DNA of 64,000 bases, taken from Camillea tinctor (lineage: Eukaryota; Ascomycota; Sordariomycetes; Xylariales; Xylariaceae). The notes below the pieces were generated by a model that did no database searches, was not told the origin of the DNA, and saw only the letters and a program-made list of their open reading frames with translations. The stretch covers positions 248,001 to 312,000 of the forward strand of contig MU394053.1 in assembly GCA_022578605.1 (NCBI GenBank), written 5' to 3'. Positions 1 through 10,342 of this stretch are shown here, one piece after another (positions within the stretch are counted from its first letter, which is position 1; each line of letters starts with the position of its first letter). A program made the translations under genes and the position numbers.

Positions 1-3000
1 TGCCTTGAGACGTCGCAGTAGATAAGGCCTCAGAACCTTGTGGAGCTTGGCGATAATGGCGCGGGCCTCGTCGTCCATCTGCTCCCTGCCGCTTTCAAGA
101 ATCTGAGATTCAGGTTTGTGAAACCAGTCTTGAAATTCTGCCAAGTCTGCAAATCCACCAACACCATTTTCAGATGGCATCAGGAAGAATAGTAGGGACC
201 AGAGCTCGGTAAGATTATTTTGCAAGGGTGTTCCAGTAAGCAAGAGTCGTGCTTGAGTATTAAACCCCAGTAACGTTTGCCAACGCTTCGACTTGAAGTT
301 TTTGATGTTGTGCGCCTCATCTAAGATCATGTAATGCCACTGTCGTCGCTTGAAGACCTGCTGGTCTTGTAGGACTATTTGATAAGATGTAATGCAAACG
401 TTCCACATATCGTCGGTCTTCCAACCCTGCCTTTTCCGTCTTCGCTCGTCAATGCTGCCATAGTATGAGAGTACCTTGAATCCAGGACACCATTTCTTGA
501 ATTCCATTTCCCAATTGAGCATCACGCTCGTCGGTACAATCACAAGATGAGGGCCCCAGACTTCGTGGTGACAAGCTAAGTGAGCTAGTAAAGCAATAGT
601 TTGGATCGTTTTGCCGAGACCCATTTCGTCAGCGAGAATACCGTTTGTCTGGTTCCTATATAAGCCAGCAAGCCAATCCAACCCGTAGTGCTGATATTCG
701 CGTAAGTTTCCCCGAAGCAGGAAAGGAACCTCGGTCTTGGGCACATGAGACTGGGGAGATGTCGATCTACTAACTGCTGATTTCATGACAGAAGACGCAG
801 TATCTACTTCAGAAGGTTTGGTGTCCGACGATGGATGCGACTGGCTCCGGTCGCGACTAGGCCCATTGGTGAGCATATCGGTATCGGGCGAAACTTGCTG
901 ATCTTCTGGATTAACCGCCACGATCTCCACGCTTGGGATGAGCGGCTTCCTCTCTGTAGACGCCACGGCTGAGGCATTAGCTTCACCAGTCACTTCTTTC
1001 ACATCCTCTGTAGCATCAACAACCTTCATCTCAATATCGTGTGAGTGGGGAGATTCAGGAACCTTGACTGGAGCACTTGACTGGTTAGCTATCTGTGAAC
1101 TTAGTAGCAGTTTAGCCTCAGCCGATGAAGACTTCAGTGAGGTTAGAGAAGATCCGTTTAGCAGGTGCTCATGGCTTTCGGTTTCTACATGTTTCTCGGC
1201 CGCGGCAATGGCGTCTCTCCCATCTGAAGGATTGGGGGCCAACGGTCCATCCGTTGGCGATACTTCATGGCTGCCTTCTTGGTGGGTAGGTGGTTCGGGT
1301 TCCACCTTTGACGGGCTTACTGGTGAATCTGGGATATCCACCATTTCAACGTCGCCTTCCGATGACGGCGATTTGTCGACTGCTGCATCCTGGTTGAGTT
1401 TTTTGAGCTCGTTTTTCCCGAAAAATAATCCAAGCAAACCAGATGGTTCGTCTTCCTCAGAATCTTCCTCTTCGGCATCGGATCCAGCATCATCTTCGCC
1501 ACTATCCATATTCTCGTCACTCGAGCCCAAGTCATCATCCATATCCACCGACTCGTCGGTTGTCTCGCCCTGGTCTTCATCTTGTACTTTGGGCGTTTCG
1601 TTATCGCCAGCCACCCCGTTTGGTGTATCCCCCGGTGGAAGATCTGGGATGTTGGCGTACTTTTCTCGTAGCTGATCTTGCGTGAGCCCCTCATCCGAAG
1701 CATTTGACTTTATGTCGTCTTCATCGTCTGACGAGGACATGTTGTCTTCATCTTGGTCAGATGCATTGTCCGAGTCTGACTCCTCATCTAATTCGTTGTC
1801 TTCATGTTCATCATCACCGGTCTCTTCATCCGAGTCGGCCAGGTCTTCGTCTTCCTCGCGGTCCTCCTCATCAGAGAGCATTTCAGAATCAACACGAGCC
1901 CGGCGAGCTTGAAGCTTGAGTTCGGACATGCTCACAGCCTCGTTGAGAGCGGCCTTGACCCGCCTTTGCTCGGCAGCCTCCCATTCCTCTAGACGACGGC
2001 GGTTTATTTCCGTCTTCACGTTTTCCCAAGTCCCGACAAGAGCCTTGACGACAGTCCTGTAACGGACAACCCAAGCAGCAGTGGCTTCGGCCTCGATCTC
2101 TTCGGCAGTTTTGGGCTGGCGGCGTATCCACTCGTCTCTACAGGCCTCAGCTAGCCGTTTGGCTGTAGATTTGTGTCTCTGTTGCTCCATCAACATCAAT
2201 TTCCGGAAATTGGCCATCTGTTTCACGAGGTGATCCATGTGCGCCCATTGCCGCGGAGGCTCCTCCACCGGCTCAGGCACGAAGAGACTAGAACGTTCCT
2301 CGCTGAGCAGCCCGCCTGGTTCTGTTTCGACCTCGATACGCAGGATTGATATTGCATCCTTCTGGGCCTGCTCGTCTGTGTGCGGAGGCCCGTCATCGTT
2401 GAGGTCAAACCACCCGCCATCTTTAACATCGATAGTCGACGCTAGTTCAATAAACTCGTCGAAGCTTTGTGCAATTTTGGGACGCGCAATGGTTTGCCCG
2501 GGAAATACGTTGACCTGGGCTGGGTGGACGATAGGAAGGGCCGGGGCCTTCAGACGCAGCTTAATCCTAGTTGGGCGCGAATTTGGGCTGTTGGGGATGG
2601 AGGGGTCGGGGCCCTGCAAGGAGGTATCGAGGCTATCACGGTTGGTTCTCGAGCTGCGCCGTACCCTCGCAGAACGTTTAGGGGAAGTAGGCAGGGGTGC
2701 AGGTGAAGGGGAATGTCGACGGGTTCTGGGAGACTGTCTCGAGCCGGTGGTTGTAGATCTCCTAGTATTCGGCTTGGAGGCGGGGGTAGAAGCTTTGGAA
2801 GCAGGTGTCTTGCTGGCGGTAGACGCGTTTCTCGGCGTCCCATTCGCGTAGCCATTGGTGGATGAGCGCGTATCCCTAGCAGGAGAAGAGTGACTTATGC
2901 CCTGGAGAGCTCCCCTAGTCATCCTCTTGTTACTCTGGGGCTGTAGCTCGAGAGGGATGGCATTGGTACGGCCAGACCTCCGCTTGCCATTCTCGGTAAA

Positions 3001-3378
3001 GGTAGTAGGCCCATCAGCCTCTATCTTCTTCCAGGGAGGGGACTCGGGCTTGGGGCGACGAGGAGGTCTATGGGGGGTAGCATCCCGGACTCGGCGACGT
3101 TTGGCAGGTCTCTGGTCGGGGTCATCGTCAAAGTCATCTCTGTCATTCCCGTTCTCAAGGAGGGTTTCGGGGGCTGCAGACTTGTCGAGTGCATGGTCAC
3201 CGTTTGTAGAGGGCTTCGAGGGGGATAATTGGACAGGTTCTGATTGGACAGGGTCTGATTTAGGATCCTCACGACTATCAGAGGCTACGTTGGGGGTTTC
3301 GGGGGGATTCTGTTGCTCTTCGTGCTGGTTTGGGCGGTGATGTGTAGGCGCAGACTGGGGCGACGCGGTAGCCGTCAT
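1..3378 (-). CDS. swr1: SWR1-family chromatin-remodelling ATPase, N-terminal part (runs off left edge)
   Basis: This is the Snf2-family ATPase subunit of the SWR1 complex, which exchanges H2A for H2A.Z in nucleosomes. One uninterrupted frame of 1126 codons runs from the ATG at 3378 to the window edge. In order it shows a basic, Ser/Pro-rich tail (residues 1 to about 350), an HSA domain (about 365-440, actin/Arp binding; starts near RQWAHMDHLVKQM), a long acidic Asp/Glu/Ser stretch (about 490-660), and the first RecA lobe of the helicase. That lobe has Walker A DEMGLGKT with Lys923, the DEAH box at 1020-1023, LLTGTPLQNN, and the family sequence LRPYLLRRLKA at the very edge. HSA, acidic region and Snf2 core in this order distinguish Swr1 from Snf2/Sth1. 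Family members are about 1,700-1,850 aa, so the second lobe lies outside. No intron is needed. It is divergent from the gene at 4195. Confidence 0.95.
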   Translation of the reverse strand, partial: MTATASPQSAPTHHRPNQHEEQQNPPETPNVASDSREDPKSDPVQSEPVQLSPSKPSTNGDHALDKSAAPETLLENGNDRDDFDDDPDQRPAKRRRVRDATPHRPPRRPKPESPPWKKIEADGPTTFTENGKRRSGRTNAIPLELQPQSNKRMTRGALQGISHSSPARDTRSSTNGYANGTPRNASTASKTPASKASTPASKPNTRRSTTTGSRQSPRTRRHSPSPAPLPTSPKRSARVRRSSRTNRDSLDTSLQGPDPSIPNSPNSRPTRIKLRLKAPALPIVHPAQVNVFPGQTIARPKIAQSFDEFIELASTIDVKDGGWFDLNDDGPPHTDEQAQKDAISILRIEVETEPGGLLSEERSSLFVPEPVEEPPRQWAHMDHLVKQMANFRKLMLMEQQRHKSTAKRLAEACRDEWIRRQPKTAEEIEAEATAAWVVRYRTVVKALVGTWENVKTEINRRRLEEWEAAEQRRVKAALNEAVSMSELKLQARRARVDSEMLSDEEDREEDEDLADSDEETGDDEHEDNELDEESDSDNASDQDEDNMSSSDDEDDIKSNASDEGLTQDQLREKYANIPDLPPGDTPNGVAGDNETPKVQDEDQGETTDESVDMDDDLGSSDENMDSGEDDAGSDAEEEDSEEDEPSGLLGLFFGKNELKKLNQDAAVDKSPSSEGDVEMVDIPDSPVSPSKVEPEPPTHQEGSHEVSPTDGPLAPNPSDGRDAIAAAEKHVETESHEHLLNGSSLTSLKSSSAEAKLLLSSQIANQSSAPVKVPESPHSHDIEMKVVDATEDVKEVTGEANASAVASTERKPLIPSVEIVAVNPEDQQVSPDTDMLTNGPSRDRSQSHPSSDTKPSEVDTASSVMKSAVSRSTSPQSHVPKTEVPFLLRGNLREYQHYGLDWLAGLYRNQTNGILADEMGLGKTIQTIALLAHLACHHEVWGPHLVIVPTSVMLNWEMEFKKWCPGFKVLSYYGSIDERRRKRQGWKTDDMWNVCITSYQIVLQDQQVFKRRQWHYMILDEAHNIKNFKSKRWQTLLGFNTQARLLLTGTPLQNNLTELWSLLFFLMPSENGVGGFADLAEFQDWFHKPESQILESGREQMDDEARAIIAKLHKVLRPYLLRRLKA

Positions 3379-4194
3379 AGCTGTCCGGGGTGCCAAGAGA
3401 GAAGGGAAGGGCGTGGATGCAACGAAATAGGCATTTGGGGAGGTAAAAATTATGTCTACATGTAGAGAATTAATAGTAGAGAAAGATAACAAAGTCTGAA
3501 CATGTTCAGAGCTCTGTGGTGATGAATACAACAAAAAGCGTGGTATTAATGGTGGAAAAGCTGCAATTTTTTTGAATGATGATTCAAAAAAATTAGTTGG
3601 GGGGGGGAAAGGTCTCCGCCTTGTTCGGTCACGGCCGGGTTCAAGTTTATGTGTGTAGTTTGTATGGGAGTGGGTGGTAGGTGTGTGGGTGTGGGTGTCA
3701 AATGTATGTGGATTAGGTAGAGAGGAGTGTGTGTGGGAAGAAGAATCATGGGTAGGAGAAAAAAAAAAGATGAAAGAAAAAAAAAGAAAAAAGAAAAAAA
3801 AGAAAAGAATGGGTTCTAGAAATTCTAAGGTGGTCCGTGCTTAACAATACACTAAGGTGTAACAGGCTGACAGGTAAAAAAGAAGTGGGACTGCCTTAGG
3901 CATTTCTTTACTTTAGCAGCGCAGGCTTTAAAAGGTTTATCGATTGATTACCTGATTACCTGATTACAGAGTACATAGGTACCTGAATTATGGACCAACA
4001 GCATCACCGGCATTTACCATTTACTAACAATTCAATCATCGTCACTTTCTACACTTCAACCTATTAAACCAACAATCGGTAAACCCACCCAACCACACCA
4101 ACAACACCCCTACAGAGGTATTGAGGCAATTCACAGCCTACAGTATGTTTCATATCCAATTGATAATTGAGACAAAATCTAATCCAAAGATCAG
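3379..4194. promoter_or_regulatory. Divergent promoter between swr1 and the complex I gene
   Basis: This 816-bp region separates two divergent housekeeping genes and must hold both promoters. It contains a GT/TG-rich stretch (about 3650-3735), an almost pure A/G tract (about 3750-3810) and a short tandem repeat of attacctg (about 3950-3965). No TATA box near either start and no open frame of coding character was seen. Confidence 0.5.
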
Positions 4195-4781
4195 ATGCTC
4201 TCTCAGCGCATCGTGAGAGCTTCGGCTCTTCGCTCCGCATCGCGAAGACTCCCCCTCGTCCAACACCGAACTTTCCTCCCACGATACGCCGAAAAGGAGC
4301 TCATCGACCAGAAATACCCCGACTACCCCGATCTCACCGAAGCCGAGGACCCTGGTATGAACGGCGGCTACATCAACCCAGCCCGCATCAAGCGACAATT
4401 CCGAGACCCCCACGCCGACTGGTGGGACAAGCAGGAGAGACGGAACTTCGGCGAGCCCATCCACGAGGACAACGATGTCCTCGGCATGTTCACTCCCTAC
4501 ACCTATACCTGGGCTACGCCGGGGAAGGCCTGGGCCCAAGTCGCTTCATTCATCGTTACCTTCCTGGGAGTCTGCTGGGTCGTCAGCACTCTATACCCCG
4601 ACAAGCCCTCCTACCCGCGCGAGTTCGAGGATGGACTAGTGCGCGAGCTGGGAGGTGCTGGAGCCACGAGGGTAAGTCGAGTCGCATGCCAACCGGGACA
4701 GCGATACTAATAAGCCATCTATAGGCAAGAGTTTCGGGTGACCCTCACCCAGCTCCATTCGATCAGGAAGAGGAGGACTAA
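4195..4781 (+). CDS. Mitochondrial NADH:ubiquinone oxidoreductase subunit, NDUFB8 (ASHI) type
   Basis: This is an accessory subunit of the membrane arm of respiratory complex I, in the mitochondrial inner membrane. Two exons (4195-4671 and 4725-4781) flank a 53-nt intron with GTAAGT donor, a ctaat branch-like site and TAG acceptor; the joined product is 177 aa. The N-terminus is rich in Arg/Ser/Ala and lacks acidic residues for about 30 positions, as expected of a presequence. It is followed by PDYPDLTEAEDPGMNGGY, WWDKQERRNFGEP and one membrane segment at about residues 113-134. The tail is short and acidic. Order and length match the NDUFB8 family. The second exon adds only 18 residues; an intron-unaware reading would end wrongly at 4710. 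Confidence 0.88.
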
Positions 4782-5688
4782 AAGACAGACAGACAGGCAG
4801 ACAGACTCTATTGTATCAATGTTTTATTACTAGGACATGCAGCATTGAACGAACCAAGCACATATAAATCCAAATTCAAATCCAAACAATCTCGAGTTTA
4901 TCTGCATTCCTATGTGCGTTCCTACTGCCGTCCATTTACATAACATCTTGCCTTCGCGATATCGGCATGAAACTTTGTCCTTACTACTTGCCCCCTTTGC
5001 CTTGCGCTATCCATCATCAATGACCAGACAGATGGACATGACGACTGGCATTGTGCGTATTGAGAGGGAGGCACAACAATCACCTAGGACTTAAGGATCA
5101 TGCGCCTCCATTACTACTTCTAAAATACAGCACCTAACATACCACTTTCTGGTTTCACTTGCCAGTCTACACACACAAATGCTTTCGCCGACGTCCTATT
5201 ATCGGAACACTAAGTTGCAAAGAAAGTCAGGGGCCGGCCAATGAGACAAGCCAGTGAGCGAATTGACCTAGGAGCGAGGAAGTTACTATTACCATACTCA
5301 GCTCCCCCCCCTTTTCAGGGGCCAACCTAACATATTAGCAGAACTATGGTAGGTACCTAGCATGTAAGTATTAGGTAGGTAATAAGGGGCATGTACACAC
5401 TACCTTCGTCATAGTTTCTTTTTCATCTGTTCTCCAATCCAAGGGAACCCTTCTTCTGATCCATCTCCATCATATTCATCTTCAACTCCAACTTCAACTA
5501 CATACCATCAATCCAACTGTCTATGCTCTCACAATATTACCCTTCCTCGCTGAGTCTATATCAGGGACATCGTCCTTCCTATTCCCAACTAGCTGGCTAT
5601 ATCCATTGATTCACCACACTCCTTTCGCACACACACCACTTTGCTCGTTGGCTGTAATCTTTTACGACATCTTCAACCCTTTGCAAAA
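4782..5688. other. Intergenic region: 3' end of the complex I gene and leader of the next gene
   Basis: No gene was found here. The last about 250 bases before 5689 are rich in C, T and A with repeated caactcc/cttcaac words, as in fungal 5' leaders. The word taggtacctag occurs near 5350. Confidence 0.4.
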
Positions 5689-8030
5689 ATGCGTTACGAG
5701 GACTGGGACGTGTTGCTGTTCCCAAAAGATTCCAAGGTTCCCATGAAGGAATTCAAGACTAACTGTCATGTAGTCCATGACACTGGTAAGTGTTTGTTTC
5801 TATCCGTGCTCTTTACATCGATGTCAAGCGGTTAGTTGACCTAAGTGTGTGTGTGTGTGTGTCTGCATGTGCACTACCAGAGTTCGCTTACACGCACGGA
5901 TCCTTCGGTTTGCCTACCATGACCTGCTTCATGCCCGGCCTCTCTCCTGGCACGCCCTTCAACATCTCACTGCATTGCTGGAAGACCCCCGAGGTCAGCC
6001 AGTTCACGAGAAATTATAGCAAACACGCCGAGCTCGTCAAGTTTGAAGCACGAGTTTTGGTCGATGGACGGCTGGTTGCGTATGTTCTCAGAGGATATTG
6101 CCAGATTGTCCTACTTTAGTCGGAAACTCTCTAACGGCATCCACTCTTTTTTCTTTAGGTCATCGTCGTTCAATCGTAGCGGACCGTGGCCGCAATTGAT
6201 CAACCACAGTTTTGGTATACTGTTTTGATTCTAAGAGTGGGCATCGTGGGCTAACTACCTTCCCAGAATTTACGAAGAACGGAGACCTGGAGGTGCTGAA
6301 GTTCCCCCAGTTTCGCAGTGAGCTCCTTCGGCAGAGCTACTGGAGTCCTGCGGATGAAGTTGGACGCATCAAAATCGTCATCAGCGAGGGGTTTCCCAGA
6401 GATTCGTTGACAGTGCCAATCGAGCGTGTCAAGAATATCATTGCTTTTTCCTTCCAACATGCTCCTCTAGGTATAAATACCCCCTTTCATATCATATAAG
6501 CCTACATCTCGGTATCGAAATACTAGCTGACCCATTCAAGATATCCTTGAAACTTCCGGAATTGCTTGGCCAAATCCTGCTATGTGGCGCCGTGGCCCTT
6601 TCAACCCTACCATGCCGGTGCCAACCCAACAGCATGAAGATGGTCCCGAAGCTCATCTTCACTCCCCGCGTCGTCAAGCAAGCCTCATTAAGTCTACACC
6701 CAGTTCTGGTGGGTTCAATAGTTCGAACCTAAGTATGTCGCAGCTCAACACAAACAATTTCCTGGGGTCGATGCCAACTACCCAAGCCCTTCTACAACGA
6801 ACCGGCAATGGATCCGGATATACGGATATCTTCAACCAACAAAAATCGGACGTGACTGCTTACATTGACTGGACGAGCAACCTGGGGCCTGTTGGATATC
6901 CCCAGACCACGGAGGCCGGCCGATCTTCATACAACCCGGCCTCAAGCCGAAAGATCACCGGCAATAGCAGAGTGTCTAACTCGGATTCCAGCATGCCCGA
7001 CTACGTCCTAGGCAACACAGCAACCTCGGACCATGTACCCGAGTTTCAGCAAACCTATTCCAGCACGAATCTGGAGGATCCGGACACCAGTACACATGGT
7101 CCCAAAGCCCCCACCAATACGCCAACAGCCTTGGCAGATACGAGCTTCGTGGATGACTTTGGTATCGACGTAAACAAACTAGGCACTCCAGGAAGTAAGT
7201 CTACACACATCGGGCTGTATAAAATCAAGCTAACCAACATGTGCCCCTTAGACACCCCGCCGACAAACGAGTTCTTCAGCTCTCACGCCAACTTTTCATC
7301 CGAACTTGCCACATCTCTCACGCACTCGCTCCTAAACCAACCCCACCCCCTGCCCATCGGAGCAGCCACCGCCAACACCAGCAACTGCGCCTCAACGGTC
7401 CCTCTCCCCGCATCGGAAGTCAAGTCCCGCAAAGAGAACCGCTTCGCGCACTACGAGATGAACCTCGTGGAGCGCACGCCCACGGCGGCGCTCGACGGGG
7501 CGCACCACAACGACATGCGCAAGGTATCGCAGCCGGCGTTCAGCCGGGACACGTCATCTAGCAACAACAGCAGCAGCAACAACAATAACAATACCGATAG
7601 CAACAATAACAACAACAACTCGCCCCGCAGCCAGGGCTCTTTTTCCGGCATCTTCTCGCGCCGCTCCACGTCTTCTAGGGGAGGCGGGGTGGGAAACGCC
7701 GAGTTCGGAAACGACCTGACGAACGTTGTGCATAACTTCGCCCCGCACCAGAAGACGGGCAACGAGATGGGCGGCTCGTCGGCGTCGGCTGCCGGCGGTA
7801 ATGTGGTCGGTGGCGGGAACGGGAATGCTAATCTGAGCGGCATGGGGGCGGGAGGAGGCGGTGCTGATATGCGTTCCGGCAGCGGCGGCTCGGACAAAGG
7901 CATGAAGCGCACGCGCCACTTCACGCCGGCTAGTGCGAGGGCTATCGATGACGAGGATGAGCCCCGACGGAGGGGCAGCCCGAGGATGAGGTTTGGGCTG
8001 GGCGGGGAGCACCAGTTTGGGGAGAGTTAA
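5689..8030 (+). CDS. Conserved Pezizomycotina protein of unknown function with Asn/Ser-rich tail
   Basis: I do not know its function. Six exons close in one frame: 5689-5785, 5881-6079, 6159-6214, 6267-6470, 6541-7194 and 7252-8030, giving 662 aa. All junctions are GT-AG with introns of 95, 79, 52, 70 and 57 nt. The start is the ATG in caaaATGcg. Residues 1 to about 220 look globular and constrained (MRYEDWDVLLFP, the TMTCFMPGLSPG region, FEARVLVDGRLVA, then ISEGFPRDSL and IAFSFQHAPL) and resemble a single domain shared by filamentous ascomycetes. The rest is low complexity: Ser/Thr/Asn-rich, a run of Asn and Ser encoded at 7558-7620, then Gly-rich and finally basic with Arg-rich clusters. 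This gradient suggests a regulatory or RNA/chromatin-associated protein, but that is inference. The last intron is 57 nt and in frame, so an unspliced form would add 19 residues. Confidence 0.8.
7558..7620 (+). repeat. AAC/AGC trinucleotide tract coding Asn/Ser runs
   Basis: Imperfect AAC/AGC/AAT codons give runs of Asn broken by Ser, Thr and Asp inside the disordered C-terminal half of the 662-aa protein. Such tracts are length-variable between strains. Confidence 0.85.
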
Positions 8031-10070
8031 GGGAGGTTTGTTGCCAGGCGTTGAGAAGAAGGGAGGGTGGTTTGGAAGGAAGGAAGAGAGGATGGAAGAT
8101 GGAGAACGATCATTGAATAACCTAGGTTTTCGAGCTTGTTATTTGGGCAACAGTGTCCCTATAACATTCTTATTTCTTTTTTTTAGTCTCCGCCCTTTTT
8201 GGGGAAGGGTTTGGCGAGGATAGCCACCCAGGTATAGGGGTAGGGGTAGGGGTATGGACAGGAGCAGAGGTATTATATTGTTGAGGAGAGCGGGAAAGGA
8301 GATTAAGGTGGGTTGTATGGGAGGTTATTCTGGACTTGGTGGACTGGACTGAAACTTGATACTATCACAAAGTAGGTCTTATGATGGGGATGGTGGTAAG
8401 TGGGTTATTAGGGGGGGTTACTTTTTTTCACTTGGGTCTTTCTTTTCTTTTACTCTTTTTTTCTTACTCCAAAGGCGAAAAAAACGGATAGCGTTACATG
8501 GGAAAGGATATGACGAAAAAAAGGGGGGTCTTGCAATGACAGAAATGAGTTATGATGGAATGAACATAAGGGATAGGGGATAGGGGGGTTAGGCACTTTA
8601 CTTGGTGTATTTGTAGCATTGAGACTGAGGAGTAGTTAGGTAGCTGAGGTGTAAGTTAGGAGAGAAGAGAAGAGGATGAGGAGACAAGGGGGCTATTGAA
8701 AAAAATTCATTGGTTATTTATCAATCCAAACAATTAGTTAACCAAATCAACCGGTCAGTCATATGCGTTTTATTGGATTTGTTGTTGTTTTTTTAATAGA
8801 AGAGGAGGAGGAAGCGAGGTTGGTAGGTAAGGAAATAGGAGATATAGGATGGGTATAGGTATAGGGGGTTCTGTTTGATAGGTATAGGTAATCGAAAAGA
8901 CCTACAGTTGGAAGCAAAGTAAATATTAGTCATCTTAATTTGTTTGCCGTCATATAGGGACTAGTAGAAATACCACCTCGCATTTCTAGAAAGGTAATCA
9001 ACAAATTTGCTAGGTATACCGGGCACGAGGCATATTTTCGACTTCCGCTTATATAATATTTTTGGGACAGCGTTGTCTGTTATCGTATGTATGTCATGCT
9101 ATAAAACTATCTATTACAGGCGGATTATATTCATTTAACTATACATTATCGGTCAACTACCTAGGTACCTAGTTATGAATGTCGTGTTAAGCTAGGATAA
9201 GGTACCTAAGAGTGTTCTCCACGTCCAATGAGACAAGTCCATCTTAGTATTTCGATAATGGCGAATGCGAAGTTAGTACATTTTACCTGCATACTTGTGT
9301 AAGTGCTCAGCCGCACACATACCTAAGCCCCTTGCCTCCTTTCATGGCGACATGGCCTTCTTAAAAGCGATGGGAATCCCCCCGGAAAATAGCATTACCA
9401 CTTGATATGTATGACCTAAGTTACATAGGTCATCCTGTTAGAAAGCAAAAATCTATAGCCTCCATGACCCCTCCCTCGACGAACATATCGCGATCAAGCG
9501 TTGCCTTCGACACCATCGTGTGCAGCTACGTGTTTACTGCTGTGGTGGCGGATAGGCATAAACTGGGCGAAGATCACGCTCGGCCTGCTATCGACGCTAG
9601 GCGCACTCCTTACCATTATTTGTTTTTGCGTACCGAGTTTGTTCGGGTGGGTTAGAAATCAACTCTCGAAGAAGGCATTCGGTTGGTTAGGGAAACTACC
9701 GTCACAATACCCCTATCAAGGACCACGTATGAGCTAATAGCCACAAGCTATGAGCGTTTGCTTCTGCTCGATAATATCTATAGGGGTGAGAAGATTTAGT
9801 AAACTATCGAATCCCGTTGTAGCTAGTAAAATGCCGTGTAAGCCCGGGACGTGCTTAAATCATTGGAAAGGCTTTAGCAGGGCCTTTTTACTGATTTACA
9901 TAAATTGAAAGTTAGAGTGCAAGGTACTTTAGACTTTAGTCCCCCCCCCCTCTCCCCCTTTAGTGGCAAGCCTTTAAAACCCCTAGGCTTTGCTTCGCTC
10001 GTTTATTATTATTTTTTATAGATTTTATATACATCAGGATCTATCTAATAAAATTACTGAGAATATTATT

Positions 10071-10342
10071 GTGGGAACTAGAGGAACCAGGAACCACATT
10101 TATGTATATAGATTGCGTTGCTTTACAAGTTTGCGATAGTTTCCTTTTCCTTTATATGGCACGTCGGCGTTACTATACGGCGTAGATCAATACCTTCCTT
10201 TACTTACGATCTATTTATGTGCTCTTACTACAAATAAGCAGTATGATGGTTAGGGGTCGTAGGCTAGAGACTATAGTCCCTAGCCCCTCACAGCCTCACA
10301 CAACTGTTGGTAGGGGGTCCTCCCTATCTCTAGTTCAATATC
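10071..10342 (+). repeat. Decayed dispersed repeat, copy A (partner inverted at 53148-53430)
   Basis: Reading this segment forward and the segment at 53148-53430 in reverse gives one continuous alignment of about 270 bp. It includes a 26-base identical block (10107-10132 against 53351-53376) and shared stretches such as ggaaccaca, cgtagatcaata and cctcacagcctc. Many differences are C/T or G/A transitions, the pattern left by repeat-induced point mutation. Neither copy has coding capacity. It is probably part of a retroelement LTR or leader; the family is not identified. Confidence 0.75.

Noticed and set aside
938..1703. Long plus and minus frames over the acidic part of swr1
   Set aside because: They are shadows of the Asp/Glu/Ser-rich coding region; the swr1 frame is open through the whole interval.
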